A stretch of 64,000 bases of DNA from Bacteroidaceae bacterium (GCA_017503065.1 JAFVTT010000027.1:9991-73990), one strand, 5' to 3'. Counted from the stretch's first letter, positions 27,466 through 37,223 are shown. Made by a program: numbers and translations. Notes: generated from the sequence alone by a model not told the origin.

Positions 27466-29493
27466 ATGGCAAAGCGTATTTACACCTTATTTATTATTAT
27501 AATGGGAGCCTTGGGATGTATGGCCCAGATGGCAGAACCCGTTAAGTTCAGTGTCAGCGAGAAGATAAATGCCAACGGGCAGTTGGAAATCTCCTTCCAG
27601 GGCACGATAGAAAGCGGTTGGCATGTCTATGGTTCCAATTTCGAGGACGGAGGCCCCCAACGCGCTATGGTTACTCTGGAAAAGAGCAACGGTGTGAAGC
27701 AGGCAGGAGGTCTGAAGACCATAGGCGACGTCCATCGCGGACAGGACCCCATGTTCATGATGGAGGTGGAAACCGTTGAGGACAAGGTGACCTTTGTACA
27801 GACGTACGAACTGACGGGAGGCGAATACGACATTGCCGGATACCTGACCTACGGAGCATGCAACGACCAGAACTGCCTGCCTCCCACCAGCGTGGACTTC
27901 AGTTTCAAGGGCAAGAATGCCCAGGGTGCACCTGTTTCCAACGCTGCTGACAACCAGGCAACAACAGAACCTCTCCCCATTGACGAAACACAGAAAGCAG
28001 AAGAGGCAACAACATCCGACGACAAACCTTTGGCTGAGGTCAATGACCTATGGGCTCCTGTCACTGAGCAGCTGCAATCCGATGACAACGTTGCCAGCCA
28101 GGCAGACACTTCGCTCATTTGGATATTCTTCATGGGCATAGTTGGCGGCCTGCTCGCCCTGCTCACCCCCTGCGTGTGGCCCATCATACCGATGACCGTG
28201 AGTTTCTTCCTGAAGCGCAGCAAGGACAACCGCCGCAAGGGCATACAGGACGCCATCACCTACGGCATCTCCATAATTGTCATCTACGTTGGTTTGGGCA
28301 TGCTCGTGACTATGTTCTTCGGAGCCAGCGCCTTGAACGCCATGAGCACCAACGCCATCTTCAACATCTTCTTCTTCCTCCTGCTCGTGCTATTCGGCCT
28401 GAGTTTCCTGGGCGGTTTCGAACTGACCCTGCCATCCTCATGGAGCAATGCCGTGGATTCCAAGGCGGAAAAGACCACCGGTCTGCTCAGCATCTTCCTG
28501 ATGGCATTCACCCTTACCCTGGTAAGTTTCTCATGCACAGGCCCCATTATCGGATTCCTATTGGTTGAGGTGGGCACCAGCGGTTCCATACTCGCTCCCA
28601 CCATGGGTATGCTTGGATTTGCCGTTGCCCTGGCCCTGCCATTCACCCTGTTCGCCCTCTTCCCCACCATGCTGAAGAGCGCACCGCGCAGCGGCAACTG
28701 GATGAACAACATCAAGGTTATGCTCGGTTTCCTGGAACTTGCCTTCTCGCTGAAGTTCCTCTCCGTAGCCGATCTGGCATACGGCTGGGGCATTCTGGAC
28801 AGAGAGGTGTTCCTATGCCTGTGGATTGTCATCTTTGCCATGATGGGCCTCTATATGCTGAATATCATACGCCTGCCCCACGACGAGGATGAATACGACG
28901 AGGAGGGCAACGTCGTTACCCGCCCGCGCACCGGCATAACCCGACTGGCCATAGGCATGGCATCGCTTGCCTTCGCCCTCTACATGGTCCCCGGTCTCTG
29001 GGGCGCTCCCTGCAAGGCCGTCAGCGCCTTTGCACCGCCGGTGAACACACAGGACTTCAACCTTCACAGCCAGGAGGTCAATCCCAAGTTCGACGATTAC
29101 GACATGGCCATGGCATACGCCAAGGAGAAGAACATGCCCGTCATGCTCGACTTCACCGGCTACGGTTGCGTGAATTGCCGCAAGATGGAGGCAGCAGTTT
29201 GGACAGATCCCGAGGTTGCCGACATCATCAACAACAAATACGTCCTCGTTACCCTGCATGTGGACGACAAGACTCCCTTGGCAGAACCCATCATCGTCAC
29301 CGAAAACGGTCAGGAACGCAAACTCCGCACCATTGGCGACCGCTGGAGTTACCTGCAGCGCTACAAGTTCGGAGCCAATGCCCAACCCTTCTACGTCCTG
29401 CTCAGTCCCGATGGCAAACCTCTGGCTCCGAGCTATAGTTTCAACGAGGATGTGCCTTCATATCTTGAATGGCTCAATAGCGGCTTGAAGTAG
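27466..29493 (+). CDS. dsbD: Thiol:disulfide interchange protein DsbD
   Basis: Carries reducing power across the inner membrane to periplasmic thiol proteins. 675 residues: signal peptide (1-20), DsbD N-terminal Ig-like domain (about 25-140, with CNDQNCLPP), a linker, about eight membrane helices (215-520) with conserved Cys in LLTPCVWPIIPMTVSFF and SFSCTGPIIGF, and a C-terminal thioredoxin-like domain (about 545-675) with the CVNC motif at Cys 568/Cys 571. All redox pairs look present. Transcribed alone from its own promoter. Confidence 0.93.
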   Translation: MAKRIYTLFIIIMGALGCMAQMAEPVKFSVSEKINANGQLEISFQGTIESGWHVYGSNFEDGGPQRAMVTLEKSNGVKQAGGLKTIGDVHRGQDPMFMMEVETVEDKVTFVQTYELTGGEYDIAGYLTYGACNDQNCLPPTSVDFSFKGKNAQGAPVSNAADNQATTEPLPIDETQKAEEATTSDDKPLAEVNDLWAPVTEQLQSDDNVASQADTSLIWIFFMGIVGGLLALLTPCVWPIIPMTVSFFLKRSKDNRRKGIQDAITYGISIIVIYVGLGMLVTMFFGASALNAMSTNAIFNIFFFLLLVLFGLSFLGGFELTLPSSWSNAVDSKAEKTTGLLSIFLMAFTLTLVSFSCTGPIIGFLLVEVGTSGSILAPTMGMLGFAVALALPFTLFALFPTMLKSAPRSGNWMNNIKVMLGFLELAFSLKFLSVADLAYGWGILDREVFLCLWIVIFAMMGLYMLNIIRLPHDEDEYDEEGNVVTRPRTGITRLAIGMASLAFALYMVPGLWGAPCKAVSAFAPPVNTQDFNLHSQEVNPKFDDYDMAMAYAKEKNMPVMLDFTGYGCVNCRKMEAAVWTDPEVADIINNKYVLVTLHVDDKTPLAEPIIVTENGQERKLRTIGDRWSYLQRYKFGANAQPFYVLLSPDGKPLAPSYSFNEDVPSYLEWLNSGLK

Positions 29494-29508
29494 GCGCAGG
29501 ACAGCCCT

Positions 29509-29620
29509 CGGTGGCGGTAAAATCCACCGCCACCGATGATAAAACTCACCGCCAGTGGCCGTTAATTTTACCGCCACCGATGACAAGGGCACACTCTCGC
29601 GATGACAAGGGCGTGTCCTC
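29509..29620. repeat. GC-rich inverted and direct repeats downstream of dsbD
   Basis: GGTGGCGG-taaaatcca-CCGCCACC forms a hairpin. The block ACCGCCACCGATGA occurs twice (29525-29538 and 29570-29583), and GCGATGACAAGGGC repeats part of it. The 11-mer ACCGATGACAA also occurs at 16713-16723 on the minus strand. Confidence 0.6.
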
Positions 29621-29651
29621 CCGACATATAGCAGAAATGTATGCCAAAAAG

Positions 29652-29678
29652 AAAAGGGAGACTCAGCGTCTCCCTTTT
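29652..29678. terminator. Bidirectional terminator between dsbD and HU
   Basis: AAAAGGGAGAC-TCAGC-GTCTCCCTTTT is a perfect 11-bp stem with a 5-nt loop and T-runs on both strands. It serves the convergent dsbD and HU genes. Confidence 0.9.
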
Positions 29679-29704
29679 CCATTACATTATATCTCTGATT
29701 GAAA

Positions 29705-29968
29705 TTACAAAGCCAAGTCAGAACCGGGCTTGAACTTCACAACGGTCTTTGCAGGAATCTCGAGAACCTCGCCTGTACGGGGGTTCTTGCCTGTACGTGC
29801 CGGACGCTCAGCGGGAGCGAATGTACCAAAACCTACGAGAGCAACCTTATCGCCTGCCTTTACGGCGTTTACGATAGCATTTGTCGTTGCATTCAGCGCC
29901 TTGGCAGCATCAGCCTTTGTCAAACCGGATTCAGCGGCAATGGCGTTAATCAAATCTGTCTTGTTCAT
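29705..29968 (-). CDS. HU family DNA-binding protein
   Basis: An 87-residue nucleoid protein that bends DNA as a dimer. Complete HU fold: N-terminal helices (MNKTDLINAIAAESGLTKADAAKAL), the hallmark GFGTFAPAERPARTGKNPRTGE (about 47-68) and the DNA-binding beta arm around residues 52-76. Single-gene unit with a good -7 element at 30023-30030. Confidence 0.95.
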   Translation of the reverse strand: MNKTDLINAIAAESGLTKADAAKALNATTNAIVNAVKAGDKVALVGFGTFAPAERPARTGKNPRTGEVLEIPAKTVVKFKPGSDLAL

Positions 29969-30022
29969 AATATTAGTTATTAAGTTTATATATAGGAGTT
30001 TCGCTTACATGCTTTTCCTACG

Positions 30023-30030
30023 CAAATATA
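30023..30030 (-). promoter_or_regulatory. HU gene promoter -7 element
   Basis: Minus-strand TATATTTG fits TAnnTTTG, about 55 bp before the HU start. Confidence 0.6.
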
Positions 30031-30114
30031 GATATTCTGCACAATGCAAGCAAGTTTTAGAATGAAAAAAAACTATAATTCTCTAAAAAAAGCACATTAC
30101 ATTACCGAAAAACC

Positions 30115-30144
30115 TTGATTAGTGCCTAAAAAAGCGTACCTTCG
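30115..30144 (+). promoter_or_regulatory. Rhomboid gene promoter
   Basis: TTG (30115-30117), 19 bp, TACCTTCG (30137-30144), one mismatch in the -7 element. Confidence 0.45.
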
Positions 30145-30177
30145 TGACCTAATTCAAGAATATTAGAAGTTTTAGAC

Positions 30178-30927
30178 ATGAATATGATGCCTCCCGTAAC
30201 CAAAAACCTTCTCATCATCAATGTTCTCTGCTTCCTGGGCATGTACGTTGCTGAACTGCATGGCGTAGACCTGAACGGCATGTTAGGACTGCACTTTTTC
30301 CTGGCAGACAATTTCATGCCATACCAATTGCTGACTTACATGTTCATGCACGGTAATCTCGAACACATTTTCTTCAACATGTTTGCAGTGTGGATGTTCG
30401 GACGCATCATAGAACAAGTAATGGGCAGCAAGCGTTTCCTGTTCTATTATCTGGCATGCGGCATCGGAGCTGGTTTGATACAGGAACTGGTACAATGGCT
30501 CAACTACATAAGTCTGGAGCATGCAGACATAGCCCGAATGGGAACCGACCTGGTGAAGGGTACCTATGTTATCCAGAACGGCATGGCCGTTGACATCAAC
30601 CATTGGAACACAGTGGGTGCCTCTGGAGCCGTGTATGGTATCCTGCTGGCATTCGGCATGATATTCCCCAACGAACGCATGTTCATTTTCCCCATACCAG
30701 TGCCCATCAAGGCAAAACTCTTTGTCATCGGATATGCCGTAATAGAACTGCTTATGGCACGTAGCAACGATGGTGTCGCACACTATGCCCACTTGGGAGG
30801 CATGCTTGTAGGACTGCTCATCCTGCTCATCTGGACAGATGCCGGACGTGGAGGTCCGCTGGACAAGATCCGGAGCATCTTCCGCCGCAAGCCCAAGAAC
30901 AACTTCCACGTTTACAGAAAGAACTGA
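30178..30927 (+). CDS. Rhomboid family intramembrane serine protease
   Basis: A 249-residue membrane protease that cleaves transmembrane substrates. Six or seven hydrophobic segments. The catalytic dyad is Ser 149 (GASGAVYG) and His 205 (VAHYAHLGGM), with the conserved HGNLEHIFFNMFAVWMFG segment at 58-75. Compared with GlpG there is a longer loop between the HxxxN segment and the GxSG motif (about residues 105-145). The EEP-domain gene begins 7 bp after its stop, in one operon. Confidence 0.92.
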   Translation: MNMMPPVTKNLLIINVLCFLGMYVAELHGVDLNGMLGLHFFLADNFMPYQLLTYMFMHGNLEHIFFNMFAVWMFGRIIEQVMGSKRFLFYYLACGIGAGLIQELVQWLNYISLEHADIARMGTDLVKGTYVIQNGMAVDINHWNTVGASGAVYGILLAFGMIFPNERMFIFPIPVPIKAKLFVIGYAVIELLMARSNDGVAHYAHLGGMLVGLLILLIWTDAGRGGPLDKIRSIFRRKPKNNFHVYRKN

Positions 30928-30934
30928 CACGGAA

Positions 30935-32032
30935 ATGACCGCAGAAACATTCACCTCCAAGGTGAAACGCGGTGCTCACGTCATGCTGGTAAGCATCATG
31001 GCAGGGGCCAATATTGCCACCATCATCCTGATGTGGGCAACGTGCCTTTCCACAATTCTCCCGCCTGCCGTTCATCCCAGGCTATCACAAGCAGGCCTGC
31101 TTTTCCCTGTTTTCTTGGGGTTGGACATCCTGTTCCTGTTTGCATGGGTCATTGTCTCGTGGAAATGGACACTCCTCCCCGTTTTGGGGATATTGGGATG
31201 TTGGAACTATACACGCGAATACTACCCCGTCAACCCCTTTGAAGATGCACCCACAGAGAGTTATGGGATTTTGTCCTTCAATGTGGCAGGTCTTTCAAAC
31301 GACTCTGCCAACGGATTCAACGGTTGGAGATCCACGGAATACATCGCCAATAGCGATGCAGACATAATATTTCTGCAGGAATGTCCGCAATCGGGGACAG
31401 TATTTGCCACACTAAAGCATAAGATGGACTCCCTCGGCTACAAGATGCAATCCGACGGTGCACTGCACATATACTCCAAGTGGCCGTTCGTAGGAGAACC
31501 AGTGTACAAGAAATCCTTGGCTTACGGCAACGGTTCTTTTGCCTGTATGATAAATCTCGACGGGGACACCGCCATTTTGGTAAACAACCACCTGCAGAGC
31601 AATGCCATAACTCCTGAGGAGAAAAGCGCATACGGAGATGCCATAGAGCACTACGACCAGGAGAAGATGAAAGCAAGCGGCAAGGTACTGTTGTCGCGCC
31701 TCAGCACGGCTGCCGCCAAAAGGGCCGAGCAAGCCGATACCGTATGCGACCTCATAACAAAATACAGCCAATACACCGCCATAGTGGCAGGCGACATGAA
31801 CGACACCCCCATTTCGTACACCTACCAGAAGATAGCCAAGCTGCTAGACAATGCATTTGCCAAGAGTGGGAACGGATTGGGCGTCTCGTATAGCCAGAAA
31901 GGATTTCCAGTCAGAATTGACCACATTTTCGTTAGCAAGGACCTTGCAACGTCCTCAACGCATATTGACGACAAAATCAACTCGTCCGACCACCGTCCCA
32001 TCGTTACACGGGTGTATAAATCAGCAAAATAG
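30935..32032 (+). CDS. Membrane-anchored endonuclease/exonuclease/phosphatase domain protein
   Basis: A 365-residue protein from the ATG at 30935 (a longer frame reaches into the rhomboid gene but is not credible). Residues 15-100 hold three membrane segments; residues 108-365 are an EEP-fold metal-dependent hydrolase with ILSFNVAG, DIIFLQECP, NNHL, VAGDMNDTP and a final SSDHRPIV. The domain therefore lies at the membrane, probably on its periplasmic face. Substrate could be a nucleic acid, phosphoester or lipid; the sequence does not decide. Confidence 0.88.
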   Translation: MTAETFTSKVKRGAHVMLVSIMAGANIATIILMWATCLSTILPPAVHPRLSQAGLLFPVFLGLDILFLFAWVIVSWKWTLLPVLGILGCWNYTREYYPVNPFEDAPTESYGILSFNVAGLSNDSANGFNGWRSTEYIANSDADIIFLQECPQSGTVFATLKHKMDSLGYKMQSDGALHIYSKWPFVGEPVYKKSLAYGNGSFACMINLDGDTAILVNNHLQSNAITPEEKSAYGDAIEHYDQEKMKASGKVLLSRLSTAAAKRAEQADTVCDLITKYSQYTAIVAGDMNDTPISYTYQKIAKLLDNAFAKSGNGLGVSYSQKGFPVRIDHIFVSKDLATSSTHIDDKINSSDHRPIVTRVYKSAK

Positions 32033-32063
32033 GTCATTATAGGACTTTTTTCCGCGCATAACC

Positions 32064-32094
32064 TTGGCACATCAGAAAAAAAGTCATACATTTG
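32064..32094 (+). promoter_or_regulatory. secDF promoter
   Basis: TTG (32064-32066), 20 bp, TACATTTG (32087-32094), a good Bacteroidetes promoter about 70 bp upstream of secDF. Confidence 0.65.
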
Positions 32095-32163
32095 CATGCT
32101 TTTAGAGCCAAAACGATACAGGAATATTAACTAATCAACAAATAATTAACATCTAAAACAAAA

Positions 32164-35100
32164 ATGCAAAACAAAGGATTTGTAAAGGCTTTTGCCATTC
32201 TGCTGACCTTGGTTTGTGCCTTTTATCTGAGCTTTTCGTTCGTAACAAGTCATTACGACGGCAAGTACCAGGAGAAGATGCAGACAGAGGGCAAGGAGGC
32301 TGCTGACCGTTACATGGACTCCCTCAACACACATGACATCTACCTGTGGTCATGGAACCTGAAGGAGTGCCGCGAAATGGGTATCGGCCTGGGTCTTGAC
32401 CTCAAGGGCGGTATGAATGTAATCCTCGAAGTCAGCGTGCCCGATGTAATCAAGGCTTTGGCTGACCACAAGGAAGACACCGACGAGACCTTCCGCTATG
32501 CAGTGGAGAAGTCTGCTAAGGAGGCTACAGAAAGCCAGAGTGACTTTATTACCCTGTTCGTTAAAAACTTCAAGGAGATGGCTCCCGAGCGCACCCTCGC
32601 CGAACTGTTTGCCACACAGCAACTTCGCGACAAGGTTTCGCCCAAGAGCACAGACAAGGAAGTTGAGAACGTTCTGCGTACCGAACTGAAGAGTGCTATT
32701 GACAATAGCTACAACGTTTTGCGCACCCGTATCGACCGCTTCGGTGTGGTACAGCCCAACATCCAGGCTCTGGAAGGCCAGGAAGGCCGCATCATGGTGG
32801 AAATGCCTGGTGTGAAGGAGCCCGAGCGCGTCCGCAAGTTGTTGCAGGGTTCTGCCAACCTGGAGTTCTGGGAGACCTACAACTCTCAGGAAATCACTCC
32901 TTTCCTGGTACAGGTAGACAGCAAGTTGGCTTCCGTCCTCAACGTTGACGAGGAAACCGCTTCTGCCGAAGAGACCAATGAGGTTGCCGCTACAGATTCT
33001 ACCGAAAAGAAGGCCGACCTGGCATCTGCTATTGCCGAGAACAGCGCCAGCAATGCCAACGCAAGCGATGCAGAGTTGGAGCGCATGAAGAAGCAGCATC
33101 CCCTGCTGAGCAAGTTGCAGCTGACTCAGGGCGCTTATGGTTGTGTAGTAGGTTTTGCACACAAGCGCGACATGGAGGCTATCAGCGAACTGCTCGCAAC
33201 TCCCGAAGCCAAGGACATCCTTCCCTCTGACGTTCAGCTCAAGTGGGGTGTCAAGGGCGTAGGCGAAGGCGAGGGCTCCGACTGGTACGAACTTTATGCC
33301 ATCCGCGTGACAGAGCGCAATGGCCGTGCTCCTTTGGAGGGTGATGTTATCACCGATGCCAAGGACGAATTCGACAAGAACGGTCGTCCCTGCGTAAGCA
33401 TGCAGATGAACGTGGATGGTGCTCGCCGTTGGGCTGCATTGACCAAGGCCAACCTGCACCGTAGCGTTGCCATTGTTCTTGATAATAATGTATATAGCGC
33501 TCCCGAAATAAAGGACGAGATTACTGGCGGTAACAGTGAGATTAGCGGTAACTTTACAGCCGAGGACACACGCGACCTTGCAAACGTGCTGAAGTCTGGT
33601 AAGATGCCTGCTCCTGCCAAGATCGTGAGCGAGGAGATTGTTGGTCCCACACTTGGTGCCGAGTCTATCCGTCTGGGTGTTTGGAGCTGCCTTATCGCAT
33701 TCGTCATCCTGATGGTGTACATGATTTCAATGTACGGTCTTGTTCCCGGCATGATTGCCAACGGCGCCCTGCTGCTGAACCTGTTCTTCACCGCAGGTAT
33801 CCTGACCAGTTTCCAGGCTTCTCTGACCATGAGCGGTATCGCCGGTATGGTTCTGACTCTGGGTATGGCCGTGGATGCCAACGTGCTTATCTACGAGCGT
33901 ACCAAGGAGGAACTGAAGAGCGGCAAGAAACTTCGCGAAGCATTGAGCGCAGGTTACAGCAACGCTTTCAGCGCTATCTTTGACTCTAACCTGACAAGTA
34001 TCATCACCGGTATCATCCTTTACAACTTCGGTACAGGTCCTATCAAGGGCTTCGCTACCACTTTGATTATCGGTATCGTTGCCAGCTTCTTCACCGCCGT
34101 GTTCATGACACGTCTGGTGTATTCAGCCGCCATGGAGCGTGGCTGGTGGCAGAACCTCAAGTTCAAGACCCCCATCGGCAACTGGATCAGTTTCAAGGAT
34201 CCCGCATACAAGTTCATGGCTGCCTACAAGAAGAGTTTCACATTCTTCGGTATTGCTGCACTCGTTGCAATATGCGGTATGTTCTTCCGCGGTTTCAGCA
34301 AGAGCATTGACTTCACCGGTGGCCGCAACTTCGTGGTAATGTTCGAGAAGCAGGTAACTGCCGAGCAGGCAAACGCTCTCCTTGCAAATGCCTTTGAGGG
34401 TAGCAACATCAGCGCCATTGCCCTTGGTACAGACGGTAACACCCTGCGTATCAGCACCAACTACCGTATCAACGAGGAAGGTACTGAGGTAGACAGCGAG
34501 ATAGAGGCCAAGTTGTTTGAGGTTCTTAAAGGTGGCGGCCTGCTTGCTCAGGATCTGACTCTGGAGACCTTCATCAACCGTGACGTTCGTACCGGCGGTT
34601 CTATCATCAGCAGCCAGAAGGTTGGTCCCTCTGTGGCTGAAGACATTACATACGGTGCTATCTGGAGTGTGATTCTGGCCATTATCGCCATATTCATCTA
34701 CATTCTGGTTCGCTTCCGCAACGTTGCCTTCTCTATAGGTTCTATCGTTGCACTGGTTTCCGACGTCATCCTCATCCTTGGTGCGTATGCTCTGTTCTGG
34801 GGTCTCATGCCTTTCAGCATGGAGATTGACCAGACCTTCATCGGTGCTATCCTGACCGCTATCGGTTACTCTATCAACGATAAGGTGGTGGTATTCGACC
34901 GTATCCGTGAGGAACTGGGCCTGCATCCCACACAGGACCGCTTTGACCTGTTCAACCGTTCGGTTAACAATACATTGAACCGTACCATCAACACCTCTGT
35001 ATCCACATTCATCGTACTGGCCGTAATCTTCCTGATCGGCATCATCGGTGGTGGTGCAGGCAGCATTATCAGCTTCAGCTTCGCTATGATACTCGGTGTG

Positions 35101-35181
35101 GTATTCGGTACATTGAGTTCAATCTTCATTGCCGCTCCCACAGCCTACCTGTGCCTGAACAAGACCAGCAAGAAGAAGTAA
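32164..35181 (+). CDS. secDF: Protein translocase subunit SecDF (fused)
   Basis: Uses the proton gradient to help Sec-dependent export on the periplasmic side. A 1005-residue fusion of SecD and SecF, the usual form in Bacteroidetes. N-terminal membrane helix (7-27), large periplasmic P1 region with LGLDLKGGMNVILEV and RIDRFGVVQPNIQ, an insert of low complexity (about 255-310), then SecD helices with GMAVDANVLIYERTKEEL. The SecF half begins about residue 690 (FSKSIDFTGGRNFVV) and has GYSINDKVVVFDRIREEL. Both conserved Asp-containing helices are intact. Confidence 0.96.
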   Translation: MQNKGFVKAFAILLTLVCAFYLSFSFVTSHYDGKYQEKMQTEGKEAADRYMDSLNTHDIYLWSWNLKECREMGIGLGLDLKGGMNVILEVSVPDVIKALADHKEDTDETFRYAVEKSAKEATESQSDFITLFVKNFKEMAPERTLAELFATQQLRDKVSPKSTDKEVENVLRTELKSAIDNSYNVLRTRIDRFGVVQPNIQALEGQEGRIMVEMPGVKEPERVRKLLQGSANLEFWETYNSQEITPFLVQVDSKLASVLNVDEETASAEETNEVAATDSTEKKADLASAIAENSASNANASDAELERMKKQHPLLSKLQLTQGAYGCVVGFAHKRDMEAISELLATPEAKDILPSDVQLKWGVKGVGEGEGSDWYELYAIRVTERNGRAPLEGDVITDAKDEFDKNGRPCVSMQMNVDGARRWAALTKANLHRSVAIVLDNNVYSAPEIKDEITGGNSEISGNFTAEDTRDLANVLKSGKMPAPAKIVSEEIVGPTLGAESIRLGVWSCLIAFVILMVYMISMYGLVPGMIANGALLLNLFFTAGILTSFQASLTMSGIAGMVLTLGMAVDANVLIYERTKEELKSGKKLREALSAGYSNAFSAIFDSNLTSIITGIILYNFGTGPIKGFATTLIIGIVASFFTAVFMTRLVYSAAMERGWWQNLKFKTPIGNWISFKDPAYKFMAAYKKSFTFFGIAALVAICGMFFRGFSKSIDFTGGRNFVVMFEKQVTAEQANALLANAFEGSNISAIALGTDGNTLRISTNYRINEEGTEVDSEIEAKLFEVLKGGGLLAQDLTLETFINRDVRTGGSIISSQKVGPSVAEDITYGAIWSVILAIIAIFIYILVRFRNVAFSIGSIVALVSDVILILGAYALFWGLMPFSMEIDQTFIGAILTAIGYSINDKVVVFDRIREELGLHPTQDRFDLFNRSVNNTLNRTINTSVSTFIVLAVIFLIGIIGGGAGSIISFSFAMILGVVFGTLSSIFIAAPTAYLCLNKTSKKK

Positions 35182-35201
35182 GACACTCATCGGTACACCT
35201 T

Positions 35202-35273
35202 ATATATATATATAATAGGGTGTGCCACTCCAATACAAACTATCACCCTAAGGGGTGCTCCTTAGGGTGATAG
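35202..35273. other. Two consecutive hairpins upstream of tRNA-Arg
   Basis: First, ACACC (with part of an alternating TA run) and GGGTGT enclose a TATATATATATA stretch (about 35190-35225). Second, CTATCACCCTAAGG (35240-35253) and CCTTAGGGTGATAG (35260-35273) make a perfect 14-bp stem with loop GGTGCT. No T-run follows on the plus strand, so the second may be a processing or read-through structure rather than a terminator. Confidence 0.6.
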
Positions 35274-35277
35274 TGAT

Positions 35278-35349
35278 GCCCCTGTAGTTAAATGGATAGA
35301 ACGAAGGTTTCCTAAACCTTTGATCCGGGTTCGATTCCCGGCGGGGGTA
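35278..35349 (+). tRNA. tRNA-Arg (CCT)
   Basis: A 72-nt cloverleaf: acceptor GCCCCTG/CGGGGGT (with G-U pairs), anticodon stem AAGGT/ACCTT, loop TTCCTAA giving anticodon CCT, T arm CCGGG-TTCGATT-CCCGG, discriminator A. Decodes AGG. The korA start is 22 bp downstream. Confidence 0.95.
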
Positions 35350-35371
35350 CAACTTTATTATTTTTAAGGCT

Positions 35372-37207
35372 ATGAACATAACTGAAAGAGAATCAGTGGT
35401 TGTTCGCTTTTCTGGCGACTCCGGTGACGGCATGCAGCTTGCAGGCAATATATTTTCCACCGTATCCGCAACAGTGGGAAACAGTATCAGTACTTTCCCT
35501 GACTATCCGGCCGACATTCGTGCCCCGCAAGGTTCACTGACAGGTGTCAGCGGTTTCCAAGTACACATTGGCGCATCTCAGGTTTACACTCCCGGTGACC
35601 TGTGCGACGTGCTGGTGGCTATGAATGCCGCCGCGCTGAAGACACAGTACCGCTATGCCAAGTCAGATGCTACAATAATCATCGACACAGACAGTTTCGG
35701 CCCCAAGGATCTTGAGAAGGCACAGTTCCAGGGCGAGGATTACCTCGGCGAGATGGGCATCGACCCCGACCGTGTAATCGCATGCCCCCTGACCACAATG
35801 GTAAAGGACTGCCTTGCAGATACAGGCATGGACATAAAGAGCATCAACAAGTGCCGCAACATGTTTGCTTTGGGTCTTGTATGCTGGCTCTTTGACCGCG
35901 ACCTGAACGTTGCATTCAACTACCTGAAGGAAAAGTTCGCAAAGAAACCTGCCATCGCAGAGGCCAACATCAAGGTTATCCAGGCAGGTTACGACTACGG
36001 ACACAATACGCACTCCAGCGCTACCAACGTGTACCGCATAGAAACCAAGAACAAGGTTCCCGGACGATACATGGACATCACGGGCAACAAGGCTACGGCA
36101 TACGGTTTCATTGCCGCCGCCGAGAAGGCCGGTTTGAAACTTTACCTCGGTTCATACCCCATCACTCCCGCTACGGACGTTCTGCATGAACTCTCCAAGC
36201 ACAAGAGCCTTGGCGTGACAACCGTACAGTGCGAGGACGAGATTGCAGGTTGTGCCTCCAGCATCGGTGCATCTTTTGCCGGTGCCCTGGCAGTTACAAG
36301 CACATCAGGCCCAGGCATGTGTCTCAAGAGCGAGGCCATGAACCTTGCCGTCATCATGGAACTGCCCCTGGTTATCCTTGACGTTCAGCGCGGCGGCCCT
36401 GCTACGGGTCTTCCCACAAAGAGCGAGCAGACCGACCTGTTGCAGGCTCTCTTCGGACGTAACGGCGAAAGTCCCATGCCCGTATTGGCAGCAACAAGTC
36501 CTACCGACTGCTTCGAGGCTGCCTACGAGGCTTCAAAGGTGGCTCTGGAGCACATGACTCCCGTGATTCTGCTTACAGATGCATACGTTGCCAACGGTTC
36601 AGGCGCATTCCGTCTGCCCGACCTGAACGCATACCCTGCCATCAATCCTCCTTACGTGCCCGAGGAAATGAAGGGAACATGGACTCCCTACATGCGCAAG
36701 GAGAACGGCACACGCTACTGGGCAGTTCCCGGACGCGAAGGTTTCGCTCACATCCTTGGAGGTCTGGAAAAGGACGACAAGACTGGCGCCATCAGCACCA
36801 ATCCTGAGAATCACGACCTGATGACACGCAAGCGTGCACAGAAGATAGCCAACATTCCCGTACCCGACCTTGAGGTACTTGGCGACAAGGACGATGCAGA
36901 ACTGCTGATCGTCGGTTTCGGCGGTACATACGGACATCTGCGTGCTGCCATGGACGAGATGAGGGCAGCAGGCAAGAAGGTTGCCATGACACAGTTCCGT
37001 TACATCAATCCCCTGCCCAAGAATACTGCAGAAGTAATGAAGAAGTATCCCAAGGTGGTTGTAGCAGAACAGAACATGGGACAACTGGCCGGCTGGCTGC
37101 GCATGAAGGTGGACGGTTTCTGCCCTGCACAGTACAATGAAGTAAAGGGACAGCCCTTCAAGGTTGCAGAACTCGTGGAGGCTTTCAATACCATTATTAA
37201 CAAATAA
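35372..37207 (+). CDS. korA: 2-oxoacid:ferredoxin oxidoreductase, fused gamma-alpha subunit
   Basis: With KorB it oxidatively decarboxylates a 2-oxoacid, probably 2-oxoglutarate, to the acyl-CoA with ferredoxin as acceptor, or runs in reverse. A 611-residue fusion: the gamma domain (about 1-190) starts VVVRFSGDSGDGMQLAGNIFS; the alpha domain (about 200-611) has GSYPITPATDVLHEL and VQCEDEIAGCASSIGASFAG. No ferredoxin-like subunit is in this window. The beta subunit follows after 16 bp. Substrate assignment comes from the family's usual annotation in Bacteroidales. Confidence 0.92.
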   Translation: MNITERESVVVRFSGDSGDGMQLAGNIFSTVSATVGNSISTFPDYPADIRAPQGSLTGVSGFQVHIGASQVYTPGDLCDVLVAMNAAALKTQYRYAKSDATIIIDTDSFGPKDLEKAQFQGEDYLGEMGIDPDRVIACPLTTMVKDCLADTGMDIKSINKCRNMFALGLVCWLFDRDLNVAFNYLKEKFAKKPAIAEANIKVIQAGYDYGHNTHSSATNVYRIETKNKVPGRYMDITGNKATAYGFIAAAEKAGLKLYLGSYPITPATDVLHELSKHKSLGVTTVQCEDEIAGCASSIGASFAGALAVTSTSGPGMCLKSEAMNLAVIMELPLVILDVQRGGPATGLPTKSEQTDLLQALFGRNGESPMPVLAATSPTDCFEAAYEASKVALEHMTPVILLTDAYVANGSGAFRLPDLNAYPAINPPYVPEEMKGTWTPYMRKENGTRYWAVPGREGFAHILGGLEKDDKTGAISTNPENHDLMTRKRAQKIANIPVPDLEVLGDKDDAELLIVGFGGTYGHLRAAMDEMRAAGKKVAMTQFRYINPLPKNTAEVMKKYPKVVVAEQNMGQLAGWLRMKVDGFCPAQYNEVKGQPFKVAELVEAFNTIINK

Positions 37208-37223
37208 GCAATAGGACATTATC

